Source: Vespa crabro (taxonomy: Eukaryota > Arthropoda > Insecta > Hymenoptera > Vespidae). From it: a stretch of 64,000 nucleotides of DNA. Location of the stretch: NCBI RefSeq assembly GCF_910589235.1, contig NW_025813624.1:20821-84820 (forward strand), in the 5' to 3' direction. The notes beneath the pieces are model-generated. The model was given only the letters and a program-made list of their open reading frames with translations, was not told where the DNA came from and made no database searches. This document shows positions 40,524 through 54,434 of the stretch, in pieces (the first letter of the stretch is position 1; the number at the start of each line of letters is the position of its first letter). The translations under genes and the position numbers were made by a program.

Positions 40524-42569
40524 ATTGCATTTCATAAGATCAAACATCTATTTTATATTGGAATCAAAGTTTTTAACATTCTTTCATATCGTATATACGA
40601 TTTTTCGCTCATTTACGCGTATCGTCGAAAAACGAAAACTTGAAATCTCGTTCAATTTCAATGATTTTATATTCTATCGATGCAGAATAAAGAATATAAC
40701 AAGAATATAACGTTTTTACTATGTTTAAATACGCGTTTTCATATGATAATTGTCGAAAAACGTAATCGACATACGCGAATTTCGGTATATGCGAAGATAA
40801 AATCGTGAAATCTTTAATAATACTTGTGCCACAGTTAGAAAAATGTTACCAATCGATTCAGAACATTGCATTTCATAAGATCAAACATCTATTCTATATT
40901 GGAATCAAAGTTTTTAACATTCTTTCATATCGTATATACGATTTTTCGCTCATATACGCGTATCGTCGAAAAACGAAAACTTGAAATCTCGTTCAATTTC
41001 AATGATTTTATATTCTATCGATGCAGAATAAAGAATATAACAAGAATATAACGTTTTTGCTATGTTTAAATACGCGTTTTCATATGATAATTGTCGAAAA
41101 ACGTAATCGACATACGCGAATTTCGGTATATGCGAAGATAAAATCGTGAAATCTTTAATAATACTTGTGCCATAGTTAGAAAAATGTTACCAATCGATTC
41201 AGAACATTGCATTTCATAAGATCAAACATCTATTTTATATTGGAATCAAAGTTTTTAACATTCTTTCATATCGTATATACGATTTTTCGCTCATATACGC
41301 GTATCGTCGAAAAACGAAAACTTGAAATCTCGTTCAATTTCAATGATTTTATATTCTATCGATGAAGAATAAAGAATATAACAAGAATATAACGTTTTTA
41401 CTATGTTTAAATACGCGTTTTCATATGATAATTGTCGAAAAACGTAATCGACATACGCGAATTTCGGTATATGCGAAGATAAAATCGTGAAATCTTTAAT
41501 AATACTTGTGCCACAGTTAGAAAAATGTTACCAATCGATTCAGAACATTGCATTTCATAAGATCAAACATCTATTTTATATTGGAATCAAAGTTTTTAAC
41601 ATTCTTTCATATCGTATATACGATTTTTCGCTCATATACGCGTATCGTCGAAAAACGAAAACTTGAAATCTCGTTCAATTTCAATGATTTTATATTCTAT
41701 CGATGCAGAATAAAGAATATAACAAGAATATAACGTTTTTACTATGTTTAAATACGCGTTTTCATATGATAATTGTCGAAAAACGTAATCGACATACGCG
41801 AATTTCGGTATATGCGAAGATAAAATCGTGAAATCTTTAATAATACTTGTGCCACAGTTAGAAAAATGTTACCAATCGATTCAGAACATTGCATTTCATA
41901 AGATCAAACATCTATTTTATATTGGAATCAAAGTTTTTAACATTCTTTCATATCGTATATACGATTTTTCGCTCATATACGCGTATCGTCGAAAAACGAA
42001 AACTTGAAATCTCGTTCAATTTCAATGATTTTATATTCTATCGATGCAGAATAAAGAATATAACAAGAATATAACGTTTTTACTATGTTTAAATACGCGT
42101 TTTCATATGATAATTGTCGAAAAACGTAATCGACATACGCGAATTTCGGTATATGCGAAGATAAAATCGTGAAATCTTTAATAATACTTGTGCCACAGTT
42201 AGAAAAATGTTACCAATCGATTCAGAACATTGCATTTCATAAGATCAAACATCTATTTTATATTGGAATCAAAGTTTTTAACATTCTTTCATATCGTATA
42301 TACGATTTTTCGCTCATATACGCGTATCGTCGAAAAACGAAAACTTGAAATCTCGTTCAATTTCAATGATTTTATATTCTATCGATGCAGAATAAAGAAT
42401 AAAACAAGGATATAACGTTTTTACTATGTTTAAATACGCGTTTTCATATGAAAATTGTCGAGAAACGTAATCGACATACGCGAATTTCGGTATATGCGAA
42501 GATAAAATCGTGAAATCTTTAATAATACTTGTGCCACAGTTAGAAAAATGTTACCAATCGATTCAGAAC

Positions 42570-43251
42570 ATTGCATTTCATAAGATCAAACATCTATTTT
42601 ATATTGGAATCAAAGTTTTTAACATTCTTTCATATCGTATATACGATTTTTCGCTCATATTCGCGTATCGTCGAAAAACGAAAACTTGAAATCTCGTTCA
42701 ATTTCAATGATTTTATATTCTATCGATGCAGAATAAAGATTATAACAAGAATAAAACGTTTTTACTATGTTTAAATACGCGTTTTCATATGATAATTGTC
42801 GAAAAACGTAATCGACATACGCGAATTTCGGTATATGCGAAGATAAAATCGTGAAATCTTTAATAATACTTGTGCCACAGTTAGAAAAATGTTACCAATC
42901 GATTCAGAACATTGCATTTCATAAGATCAAACATCTATTTTATATTGGAATCAAAGTTTTTAACATTCTTTCATATCGTATATACGATTTTTCGCTCATA
43001 TTCGCGTATCGTCGAAAAACGAAAACTTGAAATCTCGTTCAATTTCAATGATTTTATATTCTATCGATGCAGAATAAAGATTATAACAAGAATAAAACGT
43101 TTTTACTATGTTTAAATACGCGTTTTCATATGATAATTGTCGAAAAACGTAATCGACATACGCGAATTTCGGTATATGCGAAGATAAAATCGTGAAATCT
43201 TTAATAATACTTGTGCCACAGTTAGAAAAATGTTACCAATCGATTCAGAAC
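42570..43251 (+). repeat. Adjacent identical variant monomers (CATATTCGCG, AGATTATAAC, AATAAAACG)
   Basis: Two neighbouring units share three linked changes, a one-unit tandem duplication. The same trio returns at 44957 (6 monomers after 42911) and 49049 (12 monomers after that). The changed AATAAAACG removes a stop and lengthens the spurious frame to 67 codons. Confidence 0.88.
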
Positions 43252-44046
43252 ATTGCATTTCATAAGATCAAACATCTATTTTATATTGGAATCAAAGTTT
43301 TTAACATTCTTTCATATCGTATATACGATTTTTCCCTCATATACGCGTATCGTCGAAAAACGAAAACTTGAAATCTCGTTCAATTTCAATGATTTTATAT
43401 TCTATAGATGCAGAATAAAGAATATAACAAGAATATAACGTTTTTACTATGTTTAAATACGCGTTTTCATATGATAATTGTCGAAAAACGTAATCGACAT
43501 ACGCGAATTTCGGTATATGCGAAGATAAAATCGTGAAATCTTTAATAATACTTGTGCCACAGTTAGAAAAATGTTACCAATCGATTCAGAACATTGCATT
43601 TCATAAGATCAAACATCTATTTTATATTGGAATCAAAGTTTTTAACATTCTTTCATATCGTATTTGCGATTTTTCGCTCATATACGCGTATCGTCGAAAA
43701 ACGAAAACTTGAAATCTCGTTCAATTTCAATGATTTTATATTCTATCGATGCAGAATAAAGAATATAACAAGAACATAACGTTTTTACTATGTTTAAATA
43801 CGCGTTTTCCTATGATAATTGTCGAAAAACGTAATCGACATACGCGAATTTCGGTATATGCGAAGATAAAATCGTGAAATCTTTAATAATACTTGTGCCA
43901 CAGTTAGAAAAATGTTACCAATCGATTCAGAACATTGCATTTCATAAGATCAAACATCTATTTTATATTGGAATCAAAGTTTTTTACATTCTTTCATATC
44001 GTATATACGATTTTTCGCTCATATACGCGTATCGTCGAAAAACGAA

Positions 44047-47000
44047 TACTTGAAATCTCGTTCAATTTCAATGATTTTATATTCTATCGATGCAGAATAA
44101 AGAATAGAACAAGAATATAACGTTTTTACTATGTTTAAATACGCGTTTTCATATGATAATTGTCGAAAAACGTAATCGACATACGCGAATTTCGGTATAT
44201 GCGAAGATAAAATCGTGAAATCTTTAATAATACTTGTGCCACAGTTAGAAAAATGTTACCAATCGATTCAGAACATTGCATTTCATAAGATCAAACATCT
44301 ATTTTATATTGGAATCAAAGTTTTTAACATTCTTTCATATCGTATATACGATTTTTCGCTCATATACGCGTATCGTCGAAAAACGAAAACTTGAAATCTC
44401 GTTCAATTTCAATGATTTTATATTCTATCGATGCAGAATAAAGAATATAACAAGAATATAACGTTTTTACTATGTTTAAATACGCGTTTTCATATGATAA
44501 TTGTCGAAAAACGTAATCGACATACGCGAATTTCGGTATATGCGAAGATAAAATCGTGAAATCTTTAATAATACTTGTGCCACAGTTAGAAAAATGTCAC
44601 CAATCGATTCAGAACATTGCATTTCATAAGATCAAACATCTATTTTATATTGGAATCAAAGTTTTTAACATTCTTTCATATCGTATATACGATTTTTCGC
44701 TCATATACGCGTATCGTCGAAAAACGAAAACTTGAAATCTCGTTCAATTTCAATGATTTTATATTCTATCGATGCAGAATAAAGAATATAACAAGAATAT
44801 AACGTTTTTACTATGTATAAATACGCGTTTTCATATGATAATTGTCGAAAAACGTAATCGACATACGCGAATTTCGGTATATGCGAAGATAAAATCGTGA
44901 AATCTTTAATAATACTTGTGCCACAGTTAGAAAAATGTTACCAATCGATTCAGAACATTGCATTTCATAAGATCAAACATCTATTTTATATTGGAATCAA
45001 AGTTTTTAACATTCTTTCATATCGTATATACGATTTTTCGCTCATATTCGCGTATCGTCGAAAAACGAAAACTTGAAATCTCGTTCAATTTCATTGATTT
45101 TATATTCTATCGATGCAGAATAAAGATTATAACAAGAATAAAACGTTTTTACTATGTTTAAATACGCGTTTTCATATGATAATTGTCGAAAAACGTAATC
45201 GACATACGCGAATTTCGGTATATGCGAAGATAAAATCGTGAAATCTTTAATAATACTTGTGCCACAGTTAGAAAAATGTTACCAATCGATTCAGAACATT
45301 GCATTTCATAAGATCAAACATCTATTTTATATTGGAATCAAAGTTTTTAACATTCTTTCATATCGTATATACGATTTTTCGCTCATATACGCGTATCGTC
45401 GAAAAACGAAAACTTGAAATCTCGTTCAATTTCAATGATTTTATATTCTATCGATGCAGAATAAAGAATATAACAAGAATATAACGTTTTTACTATGTTT
45501 AAATACGCGTTTTCATATGATAATTGTCGAAAAACGTAATCGACATACGCGAATTTCGGTATATGCGAAGATAAAATCGTGAAATCTTTAATAATACTTG
45601 TGCCACAGTTAGAGAAATGTTACCAATCGATTCAGAACATTGCATTTCATAAGATCAAACATCTATTTTATATTGGAATCAAAGTTTTTAACATTCTTTC
45701 ATATCGTATATACGATTTTTCGCTCATATACGCGTATCGTCGAAAAACGAAAACTTGAAATCTCGTTCAATTTCAATGATTTTATATTCTATCGATGCAG
45801 AATAAAGAATATAACAAGAATATAACGTTTTTACTATGTTTAAATACGCGTTTTCATATGATAATTGTCGAAAAACGTAATCGACATACGCGAATTTCGG
45901 TATATGCGAAGATAAAATCGTGAAATCTTTAATAATACTTGTGCCACAGTTAGAAAAATGTTACCAATCGATTCAGAACATTGCATTTCATAAGATCAAA
46001 CATCTATTTTATATTGGAATCAAAGTTTTTAACATTCTTTCATATCGTATATACGATTTTTCGCTCATATACGCGTATCGTCGAAAAACGAAAACTTGAA
46101 ATCTCGTTCAATTTCAATGATTTTATATTCTATCGATGCAGAATAAAGAATATAACAAGAATATAACGTTTTTACTATGTTTAAATACGCGTTTTCATAT
46201 GATAATTGTCGAAAAACGTAATCGACATACGCGAATTTCGGTATATGCGAAGATAAAATCGTGAAATCTTTAATAATACTTGTGCCACAGTTAGAAAAAT
46301 GTTACCAATCGATTCAGAACATTGCATTTCATAAGATCAAACATCTATTTTATATTGGAATCAAAGTTTTTAACATTCTTTCATATCGTATATACGATTT
46401 TTCGCTCATATACGCGTATCGTCGAAAAACGAAAACTTGAAATCTCGTTCAATTTCAATGATTTTATATTCTATCGATGCAAAATAAAGAATATAACAAG
46501 AATATAACGTTTTTACTATGTTTAAATACGCGTTTTCATATGATAATTGTCGAAAAACATAATCGACATACGCGAATTTCGGTATATGCGAAGATAAAAT
46601 CGTGAAATCTTTAATAATACTTGTGCCACAGTTAGAGAAATGTTACCAATCGATTCAGAACATTGCATTTCATAAGATCAAACATCTATTTTATATTGGA
46701 ATCAAAGTTTTTAACATTCTTTCATATCGTATATACGATTTTTCGCTCATATACGCGTATCGTCGAAAAACGAAAACTTGAAATCTCGTTCAATTTCATT
46801 GATTTTATATTCTATCGATGCAGAATAAAGAATATAACAAGAATATAACGTTTTTACTATGTTTAAATACGCGTTTTCATATGATAATTGTCGAAAAACC
46901 TAATCGACATACGCGAATTTCGGTATATGCGAAGATAAAATCGTGAAATCTTTAATAATACTTGTGCCACAGTTAGAAAAATGTTACCAATCGATTCAGA

Positions 47001-47554
47001 ACATTGCATTTCATAAGATCAAACATCTATTTTATATTGGAATCAAAGTTTTTAACATTCTTTCATATCGTATATACGATTTTTCGCTCATATACGCGTA
47101 TCGTCGAAAAACGAAAACTTGAAATCTCGTTCAATTTCAATGATTTTATATTCTATCGATGCAGAATAAAGAATATAACAAGAATATAACGTTTTTACTA
47201 TGTTTGAATACGCGTTTTCATATGATAATTGTCGAAAAACGTAATCGACATACGCGAATTTCGGTATATGCGAAGATAAAATCGTGAAATCTTTAATAAT
47301 ACTTGTGCCACAGTTAGAAAAATGTTACCAATCGATTCAGAACATTGCATTTCATAAGATCAAACATCTATTTTATATTGGAATAAAAGTTTTTAACATT
47401 CTTTCATATCGTATATACGATTTATCGCTCATATACGCGTATCGTCGAAAAACGAAAACTTGAAATTTCGTTCAATTTCAATGATTTTATATTCTATCGA
47501 TGCAGAATAAAGAATATAACAAGAATATAACGTTTTTACTATGTTTAAATACGA
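44047..47554 (+). repeat. Higher-order segment C, first copy (about 12 monomers, 4.09-kb offset)
   Basis: Ordered markers are T 44047, G 44107, C 44598, A 44817, T 45048, G 45614, A 46482, A 46559, G 46637, C 46900, G 47206, A 47424 and A 47554. Each recurs in the same order in the second copy. Most offsets are 4092 bp (12 x 341), the middle group 3751 (11 x 341), and the last group 4093 because of a 1-bp insertion. Confidence 0.9.
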
Positions 47555-48138
47555 GTTTTCATATGATAATTGTCGAAAAACGTAATCGACATACGCGAAT
47601 TTCGGTATATGCGAAGATAAAATCGTGAAATCTTTAATAATACTTGTGCCACAGTTAGAAAAATGTTACCAATCGATTCAGAACATTGCATTTCATAAGA
47701 TCAAACATCTATTTTATATTGGAATCAAAGTTTTTAACATTCTTTCATATCGTATATACGATTTTTCGCTCATATACGCGTATCGTCGAAAAACGAAAAC
47801 TTGAAATCTCGTTCAATTTCAATGATTTTATATTCTATCGATGCAGAATAAAGAATATAACAAGAATATAACGTTTTTACTATGTTTAAATACGCGTTTT
47901 CATATGATAATTGTCGAAAAACGTAATCGACATACGCGAATTTCGGTATATGCGAAGATAAAATCGTGAAATCTTTAATAATACTTGTGCCACAGTTAGA
48001 AAAATGTTACCAATCGATTCAGAACATTGCATTTCATAAGATCAAACATCTATTTTATATTGGAATCAAAGTTTTTAACATTCTTTCATATCGTATATAC
48101 GATTTTTCGCTCATATACGCGTATCGTCGAAAAACGAA

Positions 48139-51100
48139 TACTTGAAATCTCGTTCAATTTCAATGATTTTATATTCTATCGATGCAGAATAAAGAATAGA
48201 ACAAGAATATAACGTTTTTACTATGTTTAAATACGCGTTTTCATATGATAATTGTCGAAAAACGTAATCGACATACGCGAATTTCGGTATATGCGAAGAT
48301 AAAATCGTGAAATCTTTAATAATACTTGTGCCACAGTTAGAAAAATGTTACCAATCGATTCAGAACATTGCATTTCATAAGATCAAACATCTATTTTATA
48401 TTGGAATCAAAGTTTTTAACATTCTTTCATATCGTATATACGATTTTTCGCTCATATACGCGTATCGTCGAAAAACGAAAACTTGAAATCTCGTTCAATT
48501 TCAATGATTTTATATTCTATCGATGCAGAATAAAGAATATAACAAGAATATAACGTTTTTACTATGTTTAAATACGCGTTTTCATATGATAATTGTCGAA
48601 AAACGTAATCGACATACGCGAATTTCGGTATATGCGAAGATAAAATCGTGAAATCTTTAATAATACTTGTGCCACAGTTAGAAAAATGTCACCAATCGAT
48701 TCAGAACATTGCATTTCATAAGATCAAACATCTATTTTATATTGGAATCAAAGTTTTTAACATTCTTTCATATCGTATATACGATTTTTCGCTCATATAC
48801 GCGTATCGTCGAAAAACGAAAACTTGAAATCTCGTTCAATTTCAATGATTTTATATTCTATCGATGCAGAATAAAGAATATAACAAGAATATAACGTTTT
48901 TACTATGTATAAATACGCGTTTTCATATGATAATTGTCGAAAAACGTAATCGACATACGCGAATTTCGGTATATGCGAAGATAAAATCGTGAAATCTTTA
49001 ATAATACTTGTGCCACAGTTAGAAAAATGTTACCAATCGATTCAGAACATTGCATTTCATAAGATCAAACATCTATTTTATATTGGAATCAAAGTTTTTA
49101 ACATTCTTTCATATCGTATATACGATTTTTCGCTCATATTCGCGTATCGTCGAAAAACGAAAACTTGAAATCTCGTTCAATTTCAATGATTTTATATTCT
49201 ATCGATGCAGAATAAAGATTATAACAAGAATAAAACGTTTTTACTATGTTTAAATACGCGTTTTCATATGATAATTGTCGAAAAACGTAATCGACATACG
49301 CGAATTTCGGTATATGCGAAGATAAAATCGTGAAATCTTTAATAATACTTGTGCCACAGTTAGAAAAATGTTACCAATCGATTCAGAACATTGCATTTCA
49401 TAAGATCAAACATCTATTTTATATTGGAATCAAAGTTTTTAACATTCTTTCATATCGTTTATACGATTTTTCGCTCATATACGCGTATCGTCGAAAAACG
49501 AAAACTTGAAATCTCGTTCAATTTCAATGATTTTATATTCTATCGATGCAGAATAAAGAATATAACAAGAATATAACGTTTTTACTATGTTTAAATACGC
49601 GTTTTCATATGATAATTGTCGAAAAACGTAATCGACATACGCGAATTTCGGTATATGCGAAGATAAAATCGTGAAATCTTTAATAATACTTGTGCCACAG
49701 TTAGAGAAATGTTACCAATCGATTCAGAACATTGCATTTCATAAGATCAAACATCTATTTTATATTGGAATCAAAGTTTTTAACATTCTTTCATATCGTA
49801 TATACGATTTTTCGCTCATATACGCGTATCGTCGAAAAACGAAAACTTGAAATCTCGTTCAATTTCAATGATTTTATATTCTATCGATGCAGAATAAAGA
49901 ATATAACAAGAATATAACGTTTTTACTATGTTTAAATACGCGTTTTCATATGATAATTGTCGAAAAACGTAATCGACATACGCGAATTTCGGTATATGCG
50001 AAGATAAAATCGTGAAATCTTTAATAATACTTGTGCCACAGTTAGAAAAATGTTACCAATCGATTCAGAACATTGCATTTCATAAGATCAAACATCTATT
50101 TTATATTGGAATCAAAGTTTTTAACATTCTTTCATATCGTATATACGATTTTTCGCTCATATACGCGTATCGTCGAAAAACGAAAACTTGAAATCTCGTT
50201 CAATTTCAATGATTTTATATTCTATCGATGCAAAATAAAGAATATAACAAGAATATAACGTTTTTACTATGTTTAAATACGCGTTTTCATATGATAATTG
50301 TCGAAAAACATAATCGACATACGCGAATTTCGGTATATGCGAAGATAAAATCGTGAAATCTTTAATAATACTTGTGCCACAGTTAGAGAAATGTTACCAA
50401 TCGATTCAGAACATTGCATTTCATAAGATCAAACATCTATTTTATATTGGAATCAAAGTTTTTAACATTCTTTCATATCGTATATACGATTTTTCGCTCA
50501 TATACGCGTATCGTCGAAAAACGAAAACTTGAAATCTCGTTCAATTTCAATGATTTTATATTCTATCGATGCAGAATAAAGAATATAACAAGAATATAAC
50601 GTTTTTACTATGTTTAAATACGCGTTTTCATATGGTAATTGTCGAAAAACGTAATCGACATACGCGAATTTCGGTATATGCGAAGATAAAATCGTGAAAT
50701 CTTTAATAATACTTGTGCCACAGTTAGAAAAATGTTACCAATCGATTCAGAACATTGCATTTCATAAGATCAAACATCTATTTTATATTGGAATCAAAGT
50801 TTTTAACATTCTTTCATATCGTATATACGATTTTTCGCTCATATACGCGTATCGTCGAAAAACGAAAACTTGAAATCTCGTTCAATTTCAATGATTTTAT
50901 ATTCTATCGATGCAGAATAAAGAATATAACAAGAATATAACGTTTTTACTATGTTTAAATACGCGTTTTCATATGATAATTGTCGAAAAACCTAATCGAC
51001 ATACGCGAATTTCGGTATATGCGAAGATAAAATCGTGAAATCTTTAATAATACTTGTGCCACAGTTAGAAAAATGTTACCAATCGATTCAGAACATTGCA

Positions 51101-51647
51101 TTTCATAAGATCAAACATCTATTTTATATTGGAATCAAAGTTTTTTAACATTCTTTCATATCGTATATACGATTTTTCGCTCATATACGCGTATCGTCGA
51201 AAAACGAAAACTTGAAATCTCGTTCAATTTCAATGATTTTATATTCTATCGATGCAGAATAAAGAATATAACAAGAATATAACGTTTTTACTATGTTTGA
51301 ATACGCGTTTTCATATGATAATTGTCGAAAAACGTAATCGACATACGCGAATTTCGGTATATGCGAAGATAAAATCGTGAAATCTTTAATAATACTTGTG
51401 CCACAGTTAGAAAAATGTTACCAATCGATTCAGAACATTGCATTTCATAAGATCAAACATCTATTTTATATTGGAATAAAAGTTTTTAACATTCTTTCAT
51501 ATCGTATATACGATTTATCGCTCATATACGCGTATCGTCGAAAAACGAAAACTTGAAATTTCGTTCAATTTCAATGATTTTATATTCTATCGATGCAGAA
51601 TAAAGAATATAACAAGAATATAACGTTTTTACTATGTTTAAATACGA
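48139..51647 (+). repeat. Higher-order segment C, second copy
   Basis: Matching markers are T 48139, G 48199, C 48690, A 48909, T 49140, G 49706, A 50233, A 50310, G 50388, C 50992, G 51299, A 51517 and A 51647. One monomer is missing between 49706 and 50233, and one extra (with TATGGTAATT at 50635) lies between 50388 and 50992, compared with the first copy. Confidence 0.9.
51095..51436 (+). repeat. 342-bp monomer, T5 to T6 insertion
   Basis: AAAGTTTTTAAC has six T at 51141-51146. The matching unit of the first copy of segment C has five, so the change post-dates that duplication or is a homopolymer error. Confidence 0.85.
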
Positions 51648-52434
51648 GTTTTCATATGATAATTGTCGAAAAACGTAATCGACATACGCGAATTTCGGTA
51701 TATGCGAAGATAAAATCGTGAAATCTTTAATAATACTTGTGCCACAGTTAGAAAAATGTTACCAATCGATTCAGAACATTGCATTTCATAAGATCAAACA
51801 TCTATTTTATATTGGAATCAAAGTTTTTAACATTCTTTCATATCGTATATACGATTTTTCGCTCATATACGCGTATCGTCGAAAAACGAAAACTTGAAAT
51901 CTCGTTCAATTTCAATGATTTTATATTCTATCGATGCAGAATAAAGAATATAACAAGAATATAACGTTTTTACTATGTTTAAATACGCGTTTTCATATGA
52001 TAATTGTCGAAAAACGTAATCGACATACGCGAATTTCGGTATATGCGAAGATAAAATCGTGAAATCTTTAATAATACTTGTGCCACAGTTAGAAAAATGT
52101 TACCAATCGATTCAGAACATTGCATTTCATAAGATCAAACATCTATTTTATATTGGAATCAAAGTTTTTAACATTCTTTCATATCGTATATACGATTTTT
52201 CGCTCATATACGCGTATCGTCGAAAAACGAAAACTTGAAATCTCGTTCAATTTCAATGATTTTATATTCTATCGATGCAGAATAAAGAATATAACAAGAA
52301 TATAACGTTTTTACTATGTTTAAATACGCGTTTTCATATGATAATTGTCGAAAAACGTAATCGACATACGCGAATTTCGGTATATGCGAAGATAAAATCG
52401 TGAAATCTTTAATAATACTTGTGCCACAGTTAGA

Positions 52435-53039
52435 GAAATGTTACCAATCGATTCAGAACATTGCATTTCATAAGATCAAACATCTATTTTATATTGGAAT
52501 CAAAGTTTTTAACATTCTTTCATATCGTATATACGATTTTTCGCTCATATACGCGTATCGTCGAAAAACGAAAACTTGAAATCTCGTTCAATTTCAATGA
52601 TTTTATATTCTATCGATGCAGAATAAAGAATATAACAAGAATATAACGTTTTTACTATGTTTAAATACGCGTTTTCATATGGTAATTGTCGAAAAACTTA
52701 ATCGACATACGCGAATTTCGGTATATGCGAAGATAAAATCGTGAAATCTTTAATAATACTTGTGCCACAGTTAGAAAAATGTTACCAATCGATTCAGAAC
52801 ATTGCATTTCATAAGATCAAACATCTATTTTATATTGGAATCAAAGTTTTTAACATTCTTTCATATCGTATATACGATTTTTCGCTCATAAACGCGTATC
52901 GTCGAAAAACGAAAACTTGAAATCTCGTTCAATTTCAATGATTTTATATTCTATCGATGCAGAATAAAGAATATAACAAGAATATAACGTTTTTACTATG
53001 TTTAAATACGCGTTTTCATATGATAATTGTCGAAAAACC
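52435..53039 (+). repeat. Six-monomer echo of segment C
   Basis: G 52435, G 52682 and C 53039 repeat the series G 50388, G 50635 and C 50992 at an offset of 2047 bp (6 x 341 plus the 1-bp insertion near 51141). This half-length spacing fits the 6-monomer step seen at 42911-44957. Confidence 0.8.
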
Positions 53040-53731
53040 TAATCGACATACGCGAATTTCGGTATATGCGAAGATAAAATCGTGAAATCTTTAATAATAC
53101 TTGTGCCACAGTTAGAAAAATGTTACCAATCGATTCAGAACATTGCATTTCATAAGATCAAACATCTATTTTATATTGGAATCAAAGTTTTTAACATTCT
53201 TTCATATCGTATATACGATTTTTCGCTCATATACGCGTATCGTCGAAAAACGAAAACTTGAAATCTCGTTCAATTTCAATGATTTTATATTCTATCGATG
53301 CAGAATAAAGAATATAACAAGAATATAACGTTTTTACTATGTTTAAATACGCGTTTTCATATGATAATTGTCGAAAAACGTAATCGACATACGCGAATTT
53401 CGGTATATGCGAAGATAAAATCGTGAAATCTTTAATAATACTTGTGCCACAGTTAGAAAAATGTTACCAATCGATTCAGAACATTGCATTTCATAAGATC
53501 AAACATCTATTTTATATTGGAATCAAAGTTTTTAACATTCTTTCATATCGTATATACGATTTTTCGCTCATATACGCGTATCGTCGAAAAACGAAAACTT
53601 GAAATCTCGTTCAATTTCAATGATTTTATATTCTATCGATGCAGAATAAAGAATATAACAAGAATATAACGTTTTTACTATGTTTAAATACGCGTTTTCA
53701 TATGATAATTGTCGAAAAACGTAATCGACAT

Positions 53732-54434
53732 CCGCGAATTTCGGTATATGCGAAGATAAAATCGTGAAATCTTTAATAATACTTGTGTCACAGTTAGAAA
53801 AATGTTACCAATCGATTCAGAACATTGCATTTCATAAGATCAAACATCTATTTTATATTGGAATCAAAGTTTTTAACATTCTTTCATATCGTATATACGA
53901 TTTTTCGCTCATATACGCGTATCGTCGAAAAACGAAAACTTGAAATCTCGTTCAATTTCAATGATTTTATATTCTATCGATGCAGAATAAAGAATATAAC
54001 AAGAATATAACGTTTTTACTATGTTTAAATACGCGTTTTCATATGATAATTGTCGAAAAACGTAATCGACATACGCGAATTTCGGTATATGCGAAGATAA
54101 AATCGTGAAATCTTTAATAATACTTGTGCCACAGTTAGAAAAATGTTACCAATCGATTCAGAACATTGCATTTCATAAGATCAAACATCTATTTTATATT
54201 GGAATCAAAGTTTTTAACATTCTTTCATATCGTATATACGATTTTTCGCTCATATACGCGTATCGTCGAAAAACGAAAAATTGAAATCTCGTTCAATTTC
54301 AATGATTTTATATTCTATCGATGCAGAATAAAGAATATAACAAGAATATAACGTTTTTACTATGTTTAAATACGCGTTTTCATATGATAATTGTCGAAAA
54401 CGTAATCGACATCCGCGAATTTCGGTATATGCGC
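53732..54434 (+). repeat. Two-monomer duplication carrying ATCCGCG and TGTGTCAC, with one 340-bp unit
   Basis: ACATCCGCG (C at 53732 and 54413) and CTTGTGTCAC recur 681 bp apart, two monomers less one base. The second member lies in the 340-bp unit 54165-54504, where GTCGAAAAACG has only four A (54397-54400). That member also has GCGCAG at 54434. Confidence 0.85.
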
